Positions 24,461 to 33,710 of a stretch of 64,000 nucleotides of DNA are shown here, piece after piece. The stretch's first letter is position 1. Each line of letters starts with the position of its first letter. The stretch is from NCBI RefSeq assembly GCF_024806835.1, contig NZ_JANTYU010000008.1:62001-126000 (forward strand). Direction: 5' to 3'. The notes under the pieces were generated by a model that did no database searches, was not told where the DNA came from, and worked only from the letters and a program-made list of their open reading frames with translations. This stretch comes from Xanthomonas sp. 3793. Lineage in GTDB: Bacteria; Pseudomonadota; Gammaproteobacteria; Xanthomonadales; Xanthomonadaceae. The position numbers were made by a program, and so were the translations under genes.

Positions 24461-25891
24461 TCAGCGACCGTCGCGCAAACGGCTGTGGCGGTAGCCGTAG
24501 CCGAAATAGACCACCAGCCCGACCAGCGTCCACACCCCCATCAGCATCCAGTTGTGCAGGGTCATGGCCGACAGCAAGGCAAGGCAGCTCAGCACACCGG
24601 CGATGCAGATCGGCCAGGCGAACGGAATGCGGAACGGACGCGGCAGTTCCGGATGGGTGTAACGCAGGATCAGCACGCCTGCGCACACGGCGGCGAAGGC
24701 GATCAGCGTGCCCATCGAGGTCAGCTCGCCCAGCACGTCCAGCGGGAACACCGCTGCCAGCAGGGCGATCCCCACGCCGGTGATCACGGTGTTGATGTGC
24801 GGGGTGCGGTACTTGGGATGGATGCGGGTAAAGATCGACGGCAGCAGGCCGTCGCGCGCGATGATCATGAAGATGCGCGGCTGCCCGATGATCATCACCA
24901 GCACCACCGACGACAAGCCGATCAGCGCGCCGACTTCCACCACCACCCGCAACCAGGCCAGCTGCGGGTGCGCGGCCACCGCCGTCACCACCGGCTCATC
25001 GGTGCCAAGCTGGGTGAATGGCACCAGGCCGGTCATCACCGCGGCCATGGCGATGTAGAGCACGGTGCAGATCACCAGCGACAGCATCATGCCGATCGGC
25101 AGATCGCGTTGCGGCCGGTGCGATTCCTGCGCCGCCACCGATACCGCTTCGAAGCCGATATAGGCGAAGAACACCATCGCCGCGCCACGCAGCACGCCTT
25201 CCATGCCGTACTTGCCCGGTGCTTCGTTGGCGGGGATGAAGGGATGCCAGTTGGCCGGGTCCACGTACTTCCAGCCGGCCGCAATGACCAGGATGATCAG
25301 CCCGGTCTTGAGGATCACCATCGCCATGTTCATCGCCGACGACTTGCGGATGCCGACATAGCACAGCCAGGTCAGCAACAGCACGATGCCGGCAGCGGGC
25401 AGGTTGGCGATCGCGCCGGTGCGCTGCAGTTTGCCGTCCAGCGGTGCGCTGACCAGGGCGGCCGGCAAATGGATGCCGAAGTGTTCCAGCAGGCTGAGGA
25501 AATAGCCGGTCCAGCTGACCGCCACCGCAGAGGCGGAGACGCCGTATTCCAGCACCAGCATCCAACCGATGAACCAGGCCGCCAATTCGCCGAAGGTGGC
25601 GTAGGTGTAGGTGTAGGCGCTGCCGGACACCGGCACCATGGCGGCGAATTCGGCGTAGGCCATGGCGCAGAACGCGCAGCAGATCGCCGCAAGCACGAAC
25701 GACAGCACGATCGCCGGGCCGGCATGGTCGGCTGCGGCCTGCCCGGTAATCACGAAGATGCCGCCGCCGATCACCGCGCCGATGCCCAGGGCAGTCAGCC
25801 CCCAGGGACCGAGCGCGCGTTGCAGGCCCAGCCCGTCGGCCGCCTCATGGCTGGCGTGCGGGTGTTTGGTGGCCCAAAGTTGTTTGAACAT
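24461..25891 (-). CDS. APC-family amino-acid permease
   Basis: A 476-residue inner-membrane transporter with about 12 to 14 hydrophobic segments. The amino acid/polyamine/organocation pattern is clear in TALGIGAVIGGGIFVITGQAAADHAGPA (first membrane helix) and FAAMVPVSGSAYTYTYATFGELAAWFIGW. It resembles the cationic amino acid transporter branch, but the substrate cannot be read from sequence. It is a close paralogue of the next gene upstream on the same strand, 73 bases away; the gap holds a terminator-like hairpin, so they may be separate transcripts. Confidence 0.88.
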   Translation of the reverse strand: MFKQLWATKHPHASHEAADGLGLQRALGPWGLTALGIGAVIGGGIFVITGQAAADHAGPAIVLSFVLAAICCAFCAMAYAEFAAMVPVSGSAYTYTYATFGELAAWFIGWMLVLEYGVSASAVAVSWTGYFLSLLEHFGIHLPAALVSAPLDGKLQRTGAIANLPAAGIVLLLTWLCYVGIRKSSAMNMAMVILKTGLIILVIAAGWKYVDPANWHPFIPANEAPGKYGMEGVLRGAAMVFFAYIGFEAVSVAAQESHRPQRDLPIGMMLSLVICTVLYIAMAAVMTGLVPFTQLGTDEPVVTAVAAHPQLAWLRVVVEVGALIGLSSVVLVMIIGQPRIFMIIARDGLLPSIFTRIHPKYRTPHINTVITGVGIALLAAVFPLDVLGELTSMGTLIAFAAVCAGVLILRYTHPELPRPFRIPFAWPICIAGVLSCLALLSAMTLHNWMLMGVWTLVGLVVYFGYGYRHSRLRDGR

Positions 25892-25933
25892 GGAGCGGTT
25901 CCGGCTTGGCGCTGCGCGCGATCGTTGAACGAG

Positions 25934-25957
25934 AAGACCGGCGCGGACGCCGGTCTT
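25934..25957 (-). terminator. terminator-like hairpin between the two permeases
   Basis: AAGACCGGCG (25934-25943) and CGCCGGTCTT (25948-25957) form a perfect 10-bp stem with a four-base loop. It lies just past the stop of the upstream minus-strand permease. On the minus strand it is followed by CTCGTTC, a weak T tract. Confidence 0.6.
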
Positions 25958-25964
25958 GAGAGGG

Positions 25965-27437
25965 TCAGGCCTTGCGGGCCAGACGGCTATGGTGGATGCC
26001 GTAGCCGAAATAGATGCACAGGCCGATCACGGTCCAGCCCACGAACACTTTCCAGTGTTCCTGGAAGGCCTGGAAGAACAGGAACAGGCAGGCCAATGCG
26101 CCAAGCGGGCAGATCACCATCGCCAACGGCACCCGGAACGGGCGCGGCAGCTCGGGCTTGGTGAAGCGCAGCACCATCACGCCGGCGCAGACGGTGGCGA
26201 AGGCAAGCAGGGTGCCCATCGACACCAGTTCGCCCAGCACGTTCAGCGGGATCACCCCGGCCAACAGCGCCGCGACCACACCGACGAAGATGGTGCCGAC
26301 GTATGGCGTGCGGAATTTCGGGTGCACCTTGCCGAACAGTTTGGGCATCAACCCATCCTTGGCCATGGTGTAGAAGATGCGCGGCTGCGCCATCAGCATC
26401 ACCAGCACCACCGAGGACAGGCCTGCGATCGCGCCGATCTCCACCGCCGTCTTGAGCCAGCTCAATTGCGGGTGCGCTTCCAGCGCGGTGGCCACCGGCT
26501 TGGCGGTTCCGAGCTGGGTATACGGGAGCAATCCGGTCAACACCGCGCAGACGATGATGTAGATGACGGTACAGATTGCCAACGACACCAGGATGCCGAT
26601 CGGCATGTTCTTCTGCGGGTCCTTGGTCTCGCCGGCGGAGGTGGAGACCGCGTCGAAGCCGATATAGGAGAAGAACACGATGGAGGCCGCGCGGAACACC
26701 CCGTCCCAGCCGAACTGCCCCGGCCCGGTGTTCTCCGGGATGAAGGGGTGCCAGTTCGCCGGGTCGATGTAGGCGATGCCGAAGCCGACGAACAGGCAGA
26801 TCACCACCACCTTGATAGCCACCACGATCGCGTTGGCGAATGCCGACTGGGTGACGCCCACGTAGCACAGCATGCTCACCGCGCCGACAATCAGTACGGC
26901 CGGCAGGTTGACGAGATTGCCGGAGCTGACAAAGCCGTGGCCGTCCCAGGTCAATGGCGCGCCCGCCAGCTCTGCCGGGAACGGCAAACCGAGCGTGCCG
27001 GTCAGGAAGCTGATGAGGTAGGCCGACCAACCGACCGCGACGCTGGAACCGGCAAACAGGTACTCCAGCACCAGGCACCAGCCGATGAACCAGGCGATGC
27101 CTTCGCCGAGAGTGGCGTACGAGTAGGAATAGGCGCTGCCGGAGACCGGCATCATCGCCGCGAACTCGGCGTAGCACAGGCCGGCGAAGGCGCAGGCGAT
27201 GCCGGCGAAGACGAACGACAACATCACCGCCGGGCCGGCGTGATTGGCCGCGGCCTGGCCGGTCAGGACAAAGATGCCGGCGCCGATCACCGCGCCGATG
27301 CCGAGCATGATCAGGTGCTTGGCGGTGAGGGTCCGTTGCAGCGTCGCTTCGCCCTGCAGGCTGCCTTCGACCGGTTCGCCCGCATCCACATGTCCAGCGG
27401 GCTCGATCGGTTTGACCCTCAACAGAGACTTCAGCAT
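25965..27437 (-). CDS. APC-family amino-acid permease
   Basis: A 490-residue inner-membrane transporter, paralogous to the gene beside it. The same landmarks are present: MLGIGAVIGAGIFVLTGQAA, then FAAMMPVSGSAYSYSYATLG, and IGFDAVSTSAGETKDPQKN in the middle. An N-terminal cytoplasmic segment of about 35 residues precedes the first helix. ATG 27437 is preferred over ATG 27446 because AGGG lies at a better distance before it. The substrate is unknown; basic or broad amino-acid uptake is likely from the family. Confidence 0.88.
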   Translation of the reverse strand: MLKSLLRVKPIEPAGHVDAGEPVEGSLQGEATLQRTLTAKHLIMLGIGAVIGAGIFVLTGQAAANHAGPAVMLSFVFAGIACAFAGLCYAEFAAMMPVSGSAYSYSYATLGEGIAWFIGWCLVLEYLFAGSSVAVGWSAYLISFLTGTLGLPFPAELAGAPLTWDGHGFVSSGNLVNLPAVLIVGAVSMLCYVGVTQSAFANAIVVAIKVVVICLFVGFGIAYIDPANWHPFIPENTGPGQFGWDGVFRAASIVFFSYIGFDAVSTSAGETKDPQKNMPIGILVSLAICTVIYIIVCAVLTGLLPYTQLGTAKPVATALEAHPQLSWLKTAVEIGAIAGLSSVVLVMLMAQPRIFYTMAKDGLMPKLFGKVHPKFRTPYVGTIFVGVVAALLAGVIPLNVLGELVSMGTLLAFATVCAGVMVLRFTKPELPRPFRVPLAMVICPLGALACLFLFFQAFQEHWKVFVGWTVIGLCIYFGYGIHHSRLARKA

Positions 27438-27594
27438 TCGGTACATCCCTAAGTGGCAGAACAGAAGGCGCGCGCGCCTGGGCGAAAGGTGTGCGCCGCA
27501 TCCCAATGGGACAGGCAAGCGGCCTACCTTGCCAAAGCTACACGCTCACGACAAGCGCGTACGCAGCATGAATGGCGATAATGGTCGCTGATCC

Positions 27595-28164
27595 ATGCGC
27601 AACCGAGAACGACAGATGGTGGATGCAACCCTGCGGCAGCACCTGGCTGCCTACCGCGCCCGCTGGCCGGACGAGGCCGACGTGGTCGACCAGTTCATGC
27701 AGCTGCTGGACGATGCCACCGATCCGTTCGTGCGCGAGCGTGTCGAAGGTCATTTCACCGGCTCGGCCTGGGTGGTCAGCGCCGACGGCAGCCGCACGCT
27801 GCTGACCCATCACCGCAAGTTGCAGCGCTGGTTGCAGCTGGGCGGACACGCCGACGGCGACCGCGATCTGGCGCAGGTGGCCTTGCGCGAAGCTGAAGAA
27901 GAGTCTGGTCTGACCGGTTTGCGGTTGGCAGACGCCGCGTTGTTAGACCTGGACCGCCACTGGATCCCCGCACGTGGCGAGGTGGCCGGGCACTGGCATT
28001 ACGACGCGCGCTATGTGGTGGTCGCGGGTGCGGATGAGACCTTCACTGTCAGCGAAGAGTCGCTCGCTTTGGCGTGGCGCCCGATCGCCGAGCTGCTGGC
28101 CGAGCCTGAGCTGGATCCGTCGATGCGGCGCATGGCTGAGAAGTGGATGGCCCGAGGCGTGTGA
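27595..28164 (+). CDS. Nudix hydrolase
   Basis: A 189-residue protein whose Nudix box is GGHADGDRDLAQ followed by VALREAEEESGL. The REAEEESG core with its metal-binding glutamates is intact; the glutamate expected earlier in the box is replaced (R or D in DRD). About 60 residues precede the Nudix fold, with a conserved-looking FTGSAWVVSADGSRTLLTHH. The substrate is unknown. The gene stands alone between the permease and a palindromic repeat. ATG 27595 is the first start in frame. Confidence 0.85.
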   Translation: MRNRERQMVDATLRQHLAAYRARWPDEADVVDQFMQLLDDATDPFVRERVEGHFTGSAWVVSADGSRTLLTHHRKLQRWLQLGGHADGDRDLAQVALREAEEESGLTGLRLADAALLDLDRHWIPARGEVAGHWHYDARYVVVAGADETFTVSEESLALAWRPIAELLAEPELDPSMRRMAEKWMARGV

Positions 28165-28182
28165 TGGGGGCTGAGGTGCGCG

Positions 28183-28380
28183 CCCTCATCCGCCCTGCGG
28201 GCACCTTCTCCCGCTTGCGGGAGAAGGGAACAAGCGGGGGAAGGGCCACCTGCACCCACTGTCTCCCGCAAGTGGGGGAAGGCGACCTGCACTCTCTGTC
28301 TCCTGAAAGAGGGAGAAGGACGACCTGCACTGCCTTCTCCCGCGTGCGGGAGAAGGTGGCGCAAAGCGCCGGATGAGGGC
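28183..28380. repeat. palindromic dispersed repeat (copy 2)
   Basis: Outer arms CCCTCATCCG and CGGATGAGGG, and several inner CTTCTCCCGC/GCGGGAGAAG pieces, match the element at 10231-10408. The interior has additional tandem pieces ending in GACCTGCAC. It lies between the convergent Nudix and serA genes. Confidence 0.75.
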
Positions 28381-28398
28381 CGCGCGTGCACCAACGGA

Positions 28399-29640
28399 TC
28401 AGTACAAGATCCGCGTCCGCAGGGTCCCTTCGATCAGGGCCAGGCCTTCCTTCAGCGCGGTGGCCTGCGCCTCGCTGGCACTGACGTCGATCACCACGTA
28501 GCCGACCTTGGCGTCGGTACGCAGGAACTGGCCGTCGATGTTGACGTTGTGGCGCGAGAACAGCTCGTTGATCTTGGACAGCACGCCCGGCACGTTGCGG
28601 TGGATGTGCAGCAACCGCAGGCTGTCGGGGTGTTCGGGCAGGGTGACCTCGGGGAAATTCACCGCCGACAAGGTGCTGCCATTGTCGCTGTAGCGCACCA
28701 GCTTGGCGGCCACTTCGATGCCGATATTGTCCTGCGCTTCCAGCGTGCTGCCGCCCACGTGCGGGGTCAGGATCACGTTGTCGTGTGCGGTCAGCGGCGA
28801 TTCGAAGACATCGCCATTGCCCTTGGGCTCGACCGGGAACACGTCCACCGCCGCGCCGCCGATCTGACCGGAGGTGAGCGCCGCATCCAGCGCGTCGATA
28901 TCGATGACGGTGCCGCGCGAGGCGTTGATCAGATGCGCGCCGGGCTTCATGCGCGCGATTTCAGCCGCGCCGATCATGTCCTTGGTGGACGCAGTCTCCG
29001 GCACGTGCAGGGTCACCACGTCCGAGCGCGCCAGCAGGTCGTCCAGGTCGATCGCCGCGCGCGCGTTGCCCAGCGACAGCTTGGTTTCGATGTCGTGGAA
29101 GATCACCTGCATCCCCAAGGATTCGGCCAGCACCCCGACCTGGGTGCCGATGTGTCCGTAACCGACGATGCCCAGCACCTTGCCACGCGTTTCGTGGCTG
29201 CCAGCGGCCGACTTGGACCAGCCGCCGCGATGGCATTCGGCGTTTTTCTGCGGAATGCCGCGCAACAGCAGGATCGCCTCGGCGATCACCAGCTCGGCCA
29301 CGCTGCGGGTGTTGGAATAGGGCGCGTTGAACACCGGAATGCCGGCCAGCTCGGCCGCGTCCAGGTCGACCTGATTGGTGCCGATGCAGAAGCAGCCCAC
29401 CGCGATCAGGCGCTTGGCATGCGCCAGTACCTGCGCGCTCAACTGCGTGCGCGAGCGGATGCCCACGATATGCGCCTCGGCAATGCGCGCGATGAGTTCG
29501 TCTTCGGGCAACGACTTGGAGTGCAGTTCGATCTGCGAATAACCGGCGGCGCGGAACACATCCACCGCGGTCGGGCTGATGCCTTCCAGCAACAGCACGC
29601 GGATGTCCTGCTTGGGAAACGAGGTTCTCTTCGGCGACAT
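28399..29640 (-). CDS. serA: D-3-phosphoglycerate dehydrogenase
   Basis: A 413-residue NAD-dependent enzyme that starts serine synthesis. The nucleotide site is LGIVGYGHIGTQVGVLAES, followed by NASRGTVIDIDAL and the catalytic histidine in LTPHVGGSTLEAQDNIG. A C-terminal ACT domain (about residue 340 onward) is present, the serine-binding regulatory domain of the E. coli-like form, and the length matches that form. The start is ATG 29640. It is transcribed divergently from the flavoenzyme gene at 29849, with about 200 bases between them. Confidence 0.95.
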   Translation of the reverse strand: MSPKRTSFPKQDIRVLLLEGISPTAVDVFRAAGYSQIELHSKSLPEDELIARIAEAHIVGIRSRTQLSAQVLAHAKRLIAVGCFCIGTNQVDLDAAELAGIPVFNAPYSNTRSVAELVIAEAILLLRGIPQKNAECHRGGWSKSAAGSHETRGKVLGIVGYGHIGTQVGVLAESLGMQVIFHDIETKLSLGNARAAIDLDDLLARSDVVTLHVPETASTKDMIGAAEIARMKPGAHLINASRGTVIDIDALDAALTSGQIGGAAVDVFPVEPKGNGDVFESPLTAHDNVILTPHVGGSTLEAQDNIGIEVAAKLVRYSDNGSTLSAVNFPEVTLPEHPDSLRLLHIHRNVPGVLSKINELFSRHNVNIDGQFLRTDAKVGYVVIDVSASEAQATALKEGLALIEGTLRTRILY

Positions 29641-29848
29641 GGGGGAGCGCAATGCAGCAATCGGGTCGGCAACTATGCCAGATGGGGTGCCCGATGGGGC
29701 GCCCGCAACGCACTGTTCGCAGTCGCGCAGCCCTTGCGCCGCAACGGTTTCAGCTGAATCGAACGGGTTCGCGGCGACTGGCGGTGCGGCTGGACGAGGC
29801 CGGCGCGCACTGGCACGCTGTGTGGTTCCTACTGCAGCGCCGTGTGCC

Positions 29849-31267
29849 ATGACCGATCCCCGCATTCTTTCGTTGCAACAGGCCGTGCCGGCACTGCGTC
29901 TGAAAACCGATCCGGCCGACCTGGAGCATTACGGCCGCGACTGGACCCGGCGCTGGACGCCGAACCCGTTAGCCATCGCACTTCCAGGCTCGGTCGAGGA
30001 AGTGCAGGCCGTGATGCAGTGGGCAAACGCGCAAGGCATGGCAGTGGTGCCATCGGGCGGGCGCACCGGTCTGTCCGGCGGCGCGGTAGCCGCCAACGGC
30101 GAGCTGGTGCTCAGCCTGGAGCGCCTGAACAAGCCGCTGGATTTCAATGCGGTGGATCGCACGCTGACAGTGCAGGCCGGCATGCCGCTGGAAGCGGTGC
30201 ACAACGCCGCGCGCGAACATGGCCTGGTGTATCCGGTGGATTTCGCCGCACGTGGTTCCTGCTCGATCGGCGGCAACATCGCCACCAATGCCGGCGGCAT
30301 TCGCGTGATCCGCTATGGCAACACCCGCGAATGGATTGCCGGCCTGAAAGTGGTCACCGGCGGCGGCGAGCTGCTCGCGCTCAACAATGCCCTGGTGAAA
30401 AATTCCAGCGGCTACGATTTCCGTCATCTGATGATCGGTTCCGAAGGCACGCTCGGTATCGTGGTCGAAGCGACGCTGCGGCTGACCGACCCGCCGCCGC
30501 CGAGCAATGTGATGCTGCTGGCGCTGCCCTCGTTCGAGGTGTTGATGCAGGTGTTTGCCGCATTCCGCGCGCAACTGCGGCTGGAAGCGTTCGAGTTCTT
30601 CACCGACCGCGCACTGGAACACGTGCTCGCGCACGGCGCGCAGGCTCCCTTTGCCGAGGTCCATCCGTATTACGTGGTCACCGAATTCGCCGCCGGCGAC
30701 GAGGCGCAGGAAGCCGCGGCGATGGCGGCGTTCGAAACCTGCATGGAGCAGGGCTGGGTCAGCGACGGGGTGATCAGCCAGAGCGATGCGCAGGCCGCGC
30801 AACTGTGGCGGCTGCGCGAGGGCATCACCGAAGCGGTGGCGCGCTACACCCCCTACAAGAACGACGTATCGGTGCGCATCTCGGCCATGCCGGCGTTTCT
30901 GGCCGAAACCCAGGCACTGCTCGGCGAGGCGTACCCGCATTTCGATGTGGTGTGGTTCGGCCATATCGGCGACGGCAACCTGCATATCAACGTGCTCAAG
31001 CCCGACGCCACCAGCCAGGCCGATTTCGTGACGGCCTGCGATCAGGTCACCAAGGTGCTGGCACATGCGCTGCAGCGCTTTGGCGGCAGCATTTCTGCCG
31101 AGCATGGTATCGGGCTGGTCAAGAAGCCCTACCTGTGGAGCACGCGCTCTACCGCTGAAATCGCGGTGATGCGCGGCGTCAAACATGTGCTCGATCCTCA
31201 TCTTTTGCTGAATCCCGGCAAGCTGTTCGACATGGACGAGGTGCCCGGCGCAGCGACTGCCGGGTAG
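29849..31267 (+). CDS. FAD-linked oxidase, probable D-2-hydroxyglutarate dehydrogenase
   Basis: A 472-residue flavoenzyme of the GlcD/D-lactate dehydrogenase family. The FAD-binding domain has VVPSGGRTGLSGGAV and GSCSIGGNIATNAGG; the C-terminal domain has WFGHIGDGNLHINVLKP and SAEHGIGLVKK, which carry metal and substrate residues. Its position divergent from serA favours D-2-hydroxyglutarate dehydrogenase: SerA can reduce 2-oxoglutarate to D-2-hydroxyglutarate, and in Pseudomonas stutzeri a neighbouring flavoenzyme removes it and drives serine synthesis. D-lactate or glycolate oxidation remains possible. ATG 29849 has no obvious ribosome binding site. Confidence 0.8.
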   Translation: MTDPRILSLQQAVPALRLKTDPADLEHYGRDWTRRWTPNPLAIALPGSVEEVQAVMQWANAQGMAVVPSGGRTGLSGGAVAANGELVLSLERLNKPLDFNAVDRTLTVQAGMPLEAVHNAAREHGLVYPVDFAARGSCSIGGNIATNAGGIRVIRYGNTREWIAGLKVVTGGGELLALNNALVKNSSGYDFRHLMIGSEGTLGIVVEATLRLTDPPPPSNVMLLALPSFEVLMQVFAAFRAQLRLEAFEFFTDRALEHVLAHGAQAPFAEVHPYYVVTEFAAGDEAQEAAAMAAFETCMEQGWVSDGVISQSDAQAAQLWRLREGITEAVARYTPYKNDVSVRISAMPAFLAETQALLGEAYPHFDVVWFGHIGDGNLHINVLKPDATSQADFVTACDQVTKVLAHALQRFGGSISAEHGIGLVKKPYLWSTRSTAEIAVMRGVKHVLDPHLLLNPGKLFDMDEVPGAATAG

Positions 31268-31300
31268 TCTTTTCACCACCTCACATGGAATGACACGCCG

Positions 31301-31594
31301 ATGATGCGCTCCCTGGTGTTTTGTGCTTTGACCCTGTTGCCGCTGGCAGCCGCCGCATCCAGTCTTGCGGGAACCTCGGCCGGCGCGTCGTCGGCCGGTT
31401 CGTCCAACAGCAGCAGTTCCGGCGACGACAAGGTGGTTGCCGACGCGCGCGAAGATGCAGCCGGCTTCGTGGCCAGCGACGGTGCCATCCGCGGCGCGCG
31501 TCTGGAAGCGGCATTGCTGCAGTTGCGCAGTCGCAGCGATGCGGCGCGCGCGTCCAGCGACCTGGAACTGGCTCAGTCCATCCTGGCGCAGTGA
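31301..31594 (+). CDS. small secreted DUF2388-type protein
   Basis: A 97-residue protein with a signal peptide (MMRSLVFCALTLLPLAAAA), a serine/glycine-rich linker and a conserved-looking ending with AREDAAGFVASDGAIRGARL and SDLELAQSILA. This matches my memory of the DUF2388 family found in pseudomonads and xanthomonads, whose role is unknown. A second ATG at 31304 is an equally possible start. Its stop overlaps the GTG start of the next gene, so the two are probably translated together. Confidence 0.72.
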   Translation: MMRSLVFCALTLLPLAAAASSLAGTSAGASSAGSSNSSSSGDDKVVADAREDAAGFVASDGAIRGARLEAALLQLRSRSDAARASSDLELAQSILAQ

Positions 31595-33462
31595 CTCGTC
31601 GCCGCCGGTGCGTAGGGCTGTGGCTGGCCGCAGCGATCGCACCGGCGACGCACGCCCAATCGCAGCGTTCGCCCACGCTGCAGGTGTCGGTTGTCGCATC
31701 GGAGCTGACCCCGTCAGAACGCGCAGCCAGCCAGGCGCTGGTGCAGCAGGTTCAACACCGGTTGCCGACAGGGTGGGGACAGCGCGATGCGGCAGCCATT
31801 CAATTGCAGTGGCGCCGCGACCTGCCGGCGCAGGTGCATGGCCGCGCCATCGGCAATCGCATCCTGCTCGATCATGCGCTGTTGCACGCCTGGAGCATGC
31901 AGCCTGCCAGCGCACGCACTGATATCGGCGCGCCGGCCACACGCGCGGCGATGGCGGCGTTGGTGCACGAATTGGCGCATGTGCGCGACCGTGGAGCGGG
32001 CAGCGCGTTGTCGCGCGACCCACGCCTGCGCGATCTTGCCGGCTGGCAGGTGCGTCCGTGGCGGGTCGGACGCGGCGCAAACCGCTTCAGCGACCGCAGC
32101 CCGGATGCCTACGAGCGGCATAGCCCGGCCGAATTTTTCGCGGTCAATCTTGAACATTACGTGCTGGATGCGGACTACGCCTGCCGCCGTCCGGCGCTTG
32201 CGGCGTGGTTTTCCGAGCGGCTAGGGCCACCGCAGGCTGTCGCCGCGTGCGCGCCGACCTTGCCGTATCTGCAGGCCGACAACGATGCCGGTGCGATGTC
32301 GTTGCTGACGTTGGATCCGGCGCGGGTCTATGCGGTGGACTACCTGCTTGCCGAAGGCAACGAGCAGCCGATGAGCCGCTGGGGCCACAGCATGTTGCGC
32401 CTGGTGATCTGCGCGCCCGGTCGCGTGCCAGGGCCAGCATGCCGGCTGGATCTGCAGTATCACCGCGTGCTGTCGTTTCGTGCATTCGTCGGCGATGTGC
32501 AGATTTCCAGCTGGCGCGGGCTGACCGGGTCGTACCCGTCGCGATTATTCGTGCTGCCGCTGAACCAGGTCATCGACGAGTACACCAAGGTGGAGCTGCG
32601 TGCCCTGTCGTCGGTGCCGCTGGCGCTGAGCCCGGATGAGATCGCCGCGCTGCTGACGCGCGCCGCGCAGGTGCACTGGAGCTACGACGGGCGCTATTAC
32701 TTCATCAGCAACAATTGCGCGGTGGAAACCTACAAGTTGCTGCATGACGGCGTGTCACGCCTGGCTGCCGCCGGCCTGTCATCGATCACCCCGCGCGGCG
32801 TGCGCCAGCGCCTGGAACGCGCGGGCCTTGCCGATCTGCACGTGCTGGACGACCGCGCGCAGGCAACACGTCAGGGCTATTACTTCGAATCGGCGGCGGC
32901 GCATTATCAGGCCATGTTCGACGTGCTTCGGCGTGGCATCCCGGTGCCGCAAACCAGCGTGGCGCAATGGCTGGATGCCGCACCTGGCGCACGCGCGCAG
33001 TGGTTGGACCGCGGCGGCCTGCGCGAAACCGCAGCCGCACTGCTGCTGGAGCAAGCCGCATTACGGCGACAGGAACTGGTCGCGCGCGATGCACTCAAGC
33101 GCCTGTTGCGGCCCGGCATTGCCGAGCGTGCAGCCGTGCAGGATCAGCTGCAGAGCCTGTTCGCCCGGCAGGCGCAACTCAGTCACCCGGCTGCGCTGCT
33201 CGACGGCCCCGGCTACGGACTACCGCAGGCCGACGAGCAGCAGCGCGTCAGTGTGCAGGTTGCGCAGGCGAGCGGCGGCCTGGCCGAAGGGTGGAGGCAA
33301 TTGCAGGCCCTGGGTCGCCAGCAGCTGTCGGCCGGGTTGCGTGCCGATCTGGAGCAGGCCGAGGCGAACGTCGAGACGCTGCGGGCACGCTTGCGGATGC
33401 TTGCGCAGCCGGTGCAGGCAGTTGCGTCAGTGCCGGAGCAGCGGGTGGCAACTGAACGCTGA
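31591..33462 (+). CDS. DUF4105 family periplasmic/outer-membrane-associated protein
   Basis: A 623-residue protein, probably exported: the GTG start at 31591 gives MTRRRRCVGLWLAAAIAPAT as a signal peptide ending near THAQ. A first region carries MAALVHELAHVRDRG, a zinc-metallopeptidase-like HExxH pattern (HELAH). The middle has the DUF4105 core with MSRWGHSMLRLVIC and ISNNCAVETYKLLH, whose histidine and cysteine suggest a papain-like site. The C-terminal third is helical and may be a coiled coil. It overlaps the DUF2388 gene by four bases. The biochemical role is unknown. Confidence 0.75.
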   Translation: MTRRRRCVGLWLAAAIAPATHAQSQRSPTLQVSVVASELTPSERAASQALVQQVQHRLPTGWGQRDAAAIQLQWRRDLPAQVHGRAIGNRILLDHALLHAWSMQPASARTDIGAPATRAAMAALVHELAHVRDRGAGSALSRDPRLRDLAGWQVRPWRVGRGANRFSDRSPDAYERHSPAEFFAVNLEHYVLDADYACRRPALAAWFSERLGPPQAVAACAPTLPYLQADNDAGAMSLLTLDPARVYAVDYLLAEGNEQPMSRWGHSMLRLVICAPGRVPGPACRLDLQYHRVLSFRAFVGDVQISSWRGLTGSYPSRLFVLPLNQVIDEYTKVELRALSSVPLALSPDEIAALLTRAAQVHWSYDGRYYFISNNCAVETYKLLHDGVSRLAAAGLSSITPRGVRQRLERAGLADLHVLDDRAQATRQGYYFESAAAHYQAMFDVLRRGIPVPQTSVAQWLDAAPGARAQWLDRGGLRETAAALLLEQAALRRQELVARDALKRLLRPGIAERAAVQDQLQSLFARQAQLSHPAALLDGPGYGLPQADEQQRVSVQVAQASGGLAEGWRQLQALGRQQLSAGLRADLEQAEANVETLRARLRMLAQPVQAVASVPEQRVATER

Positions 33463-33710
33463 GGTGGCGCGTCGGTTGATGGCCAGGTTGCAGACATCGC
33501 CAGTGCAGCCGGCAGACGGACAGGCCCGCGACTTGAATGCCGTTGAGACGATTGCTGGTGAGTCGACGCCGACCAATGGCGCGTCTGCAGCATTGCACTG
33601 CGAAGGAGTGGCCGGGATACCCGGCACTCGGCACTTTCCGTTTCCATCGTGAGTGAGCGGCTTGCTGCAGTCGCAGCTGCAACAAGCCGTCAGACCGGTG
33701 AATGCACTGC

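Noticed and set aside
25956..27452. A 498-residue plus-strand open frame opposite the second permease
   Set aside because: It is fully antisense to a clear transporter and is rich in H, D, Q and R, the signature of GC-rich antisense shadow frames. The same holds for the frame 24260-26164.
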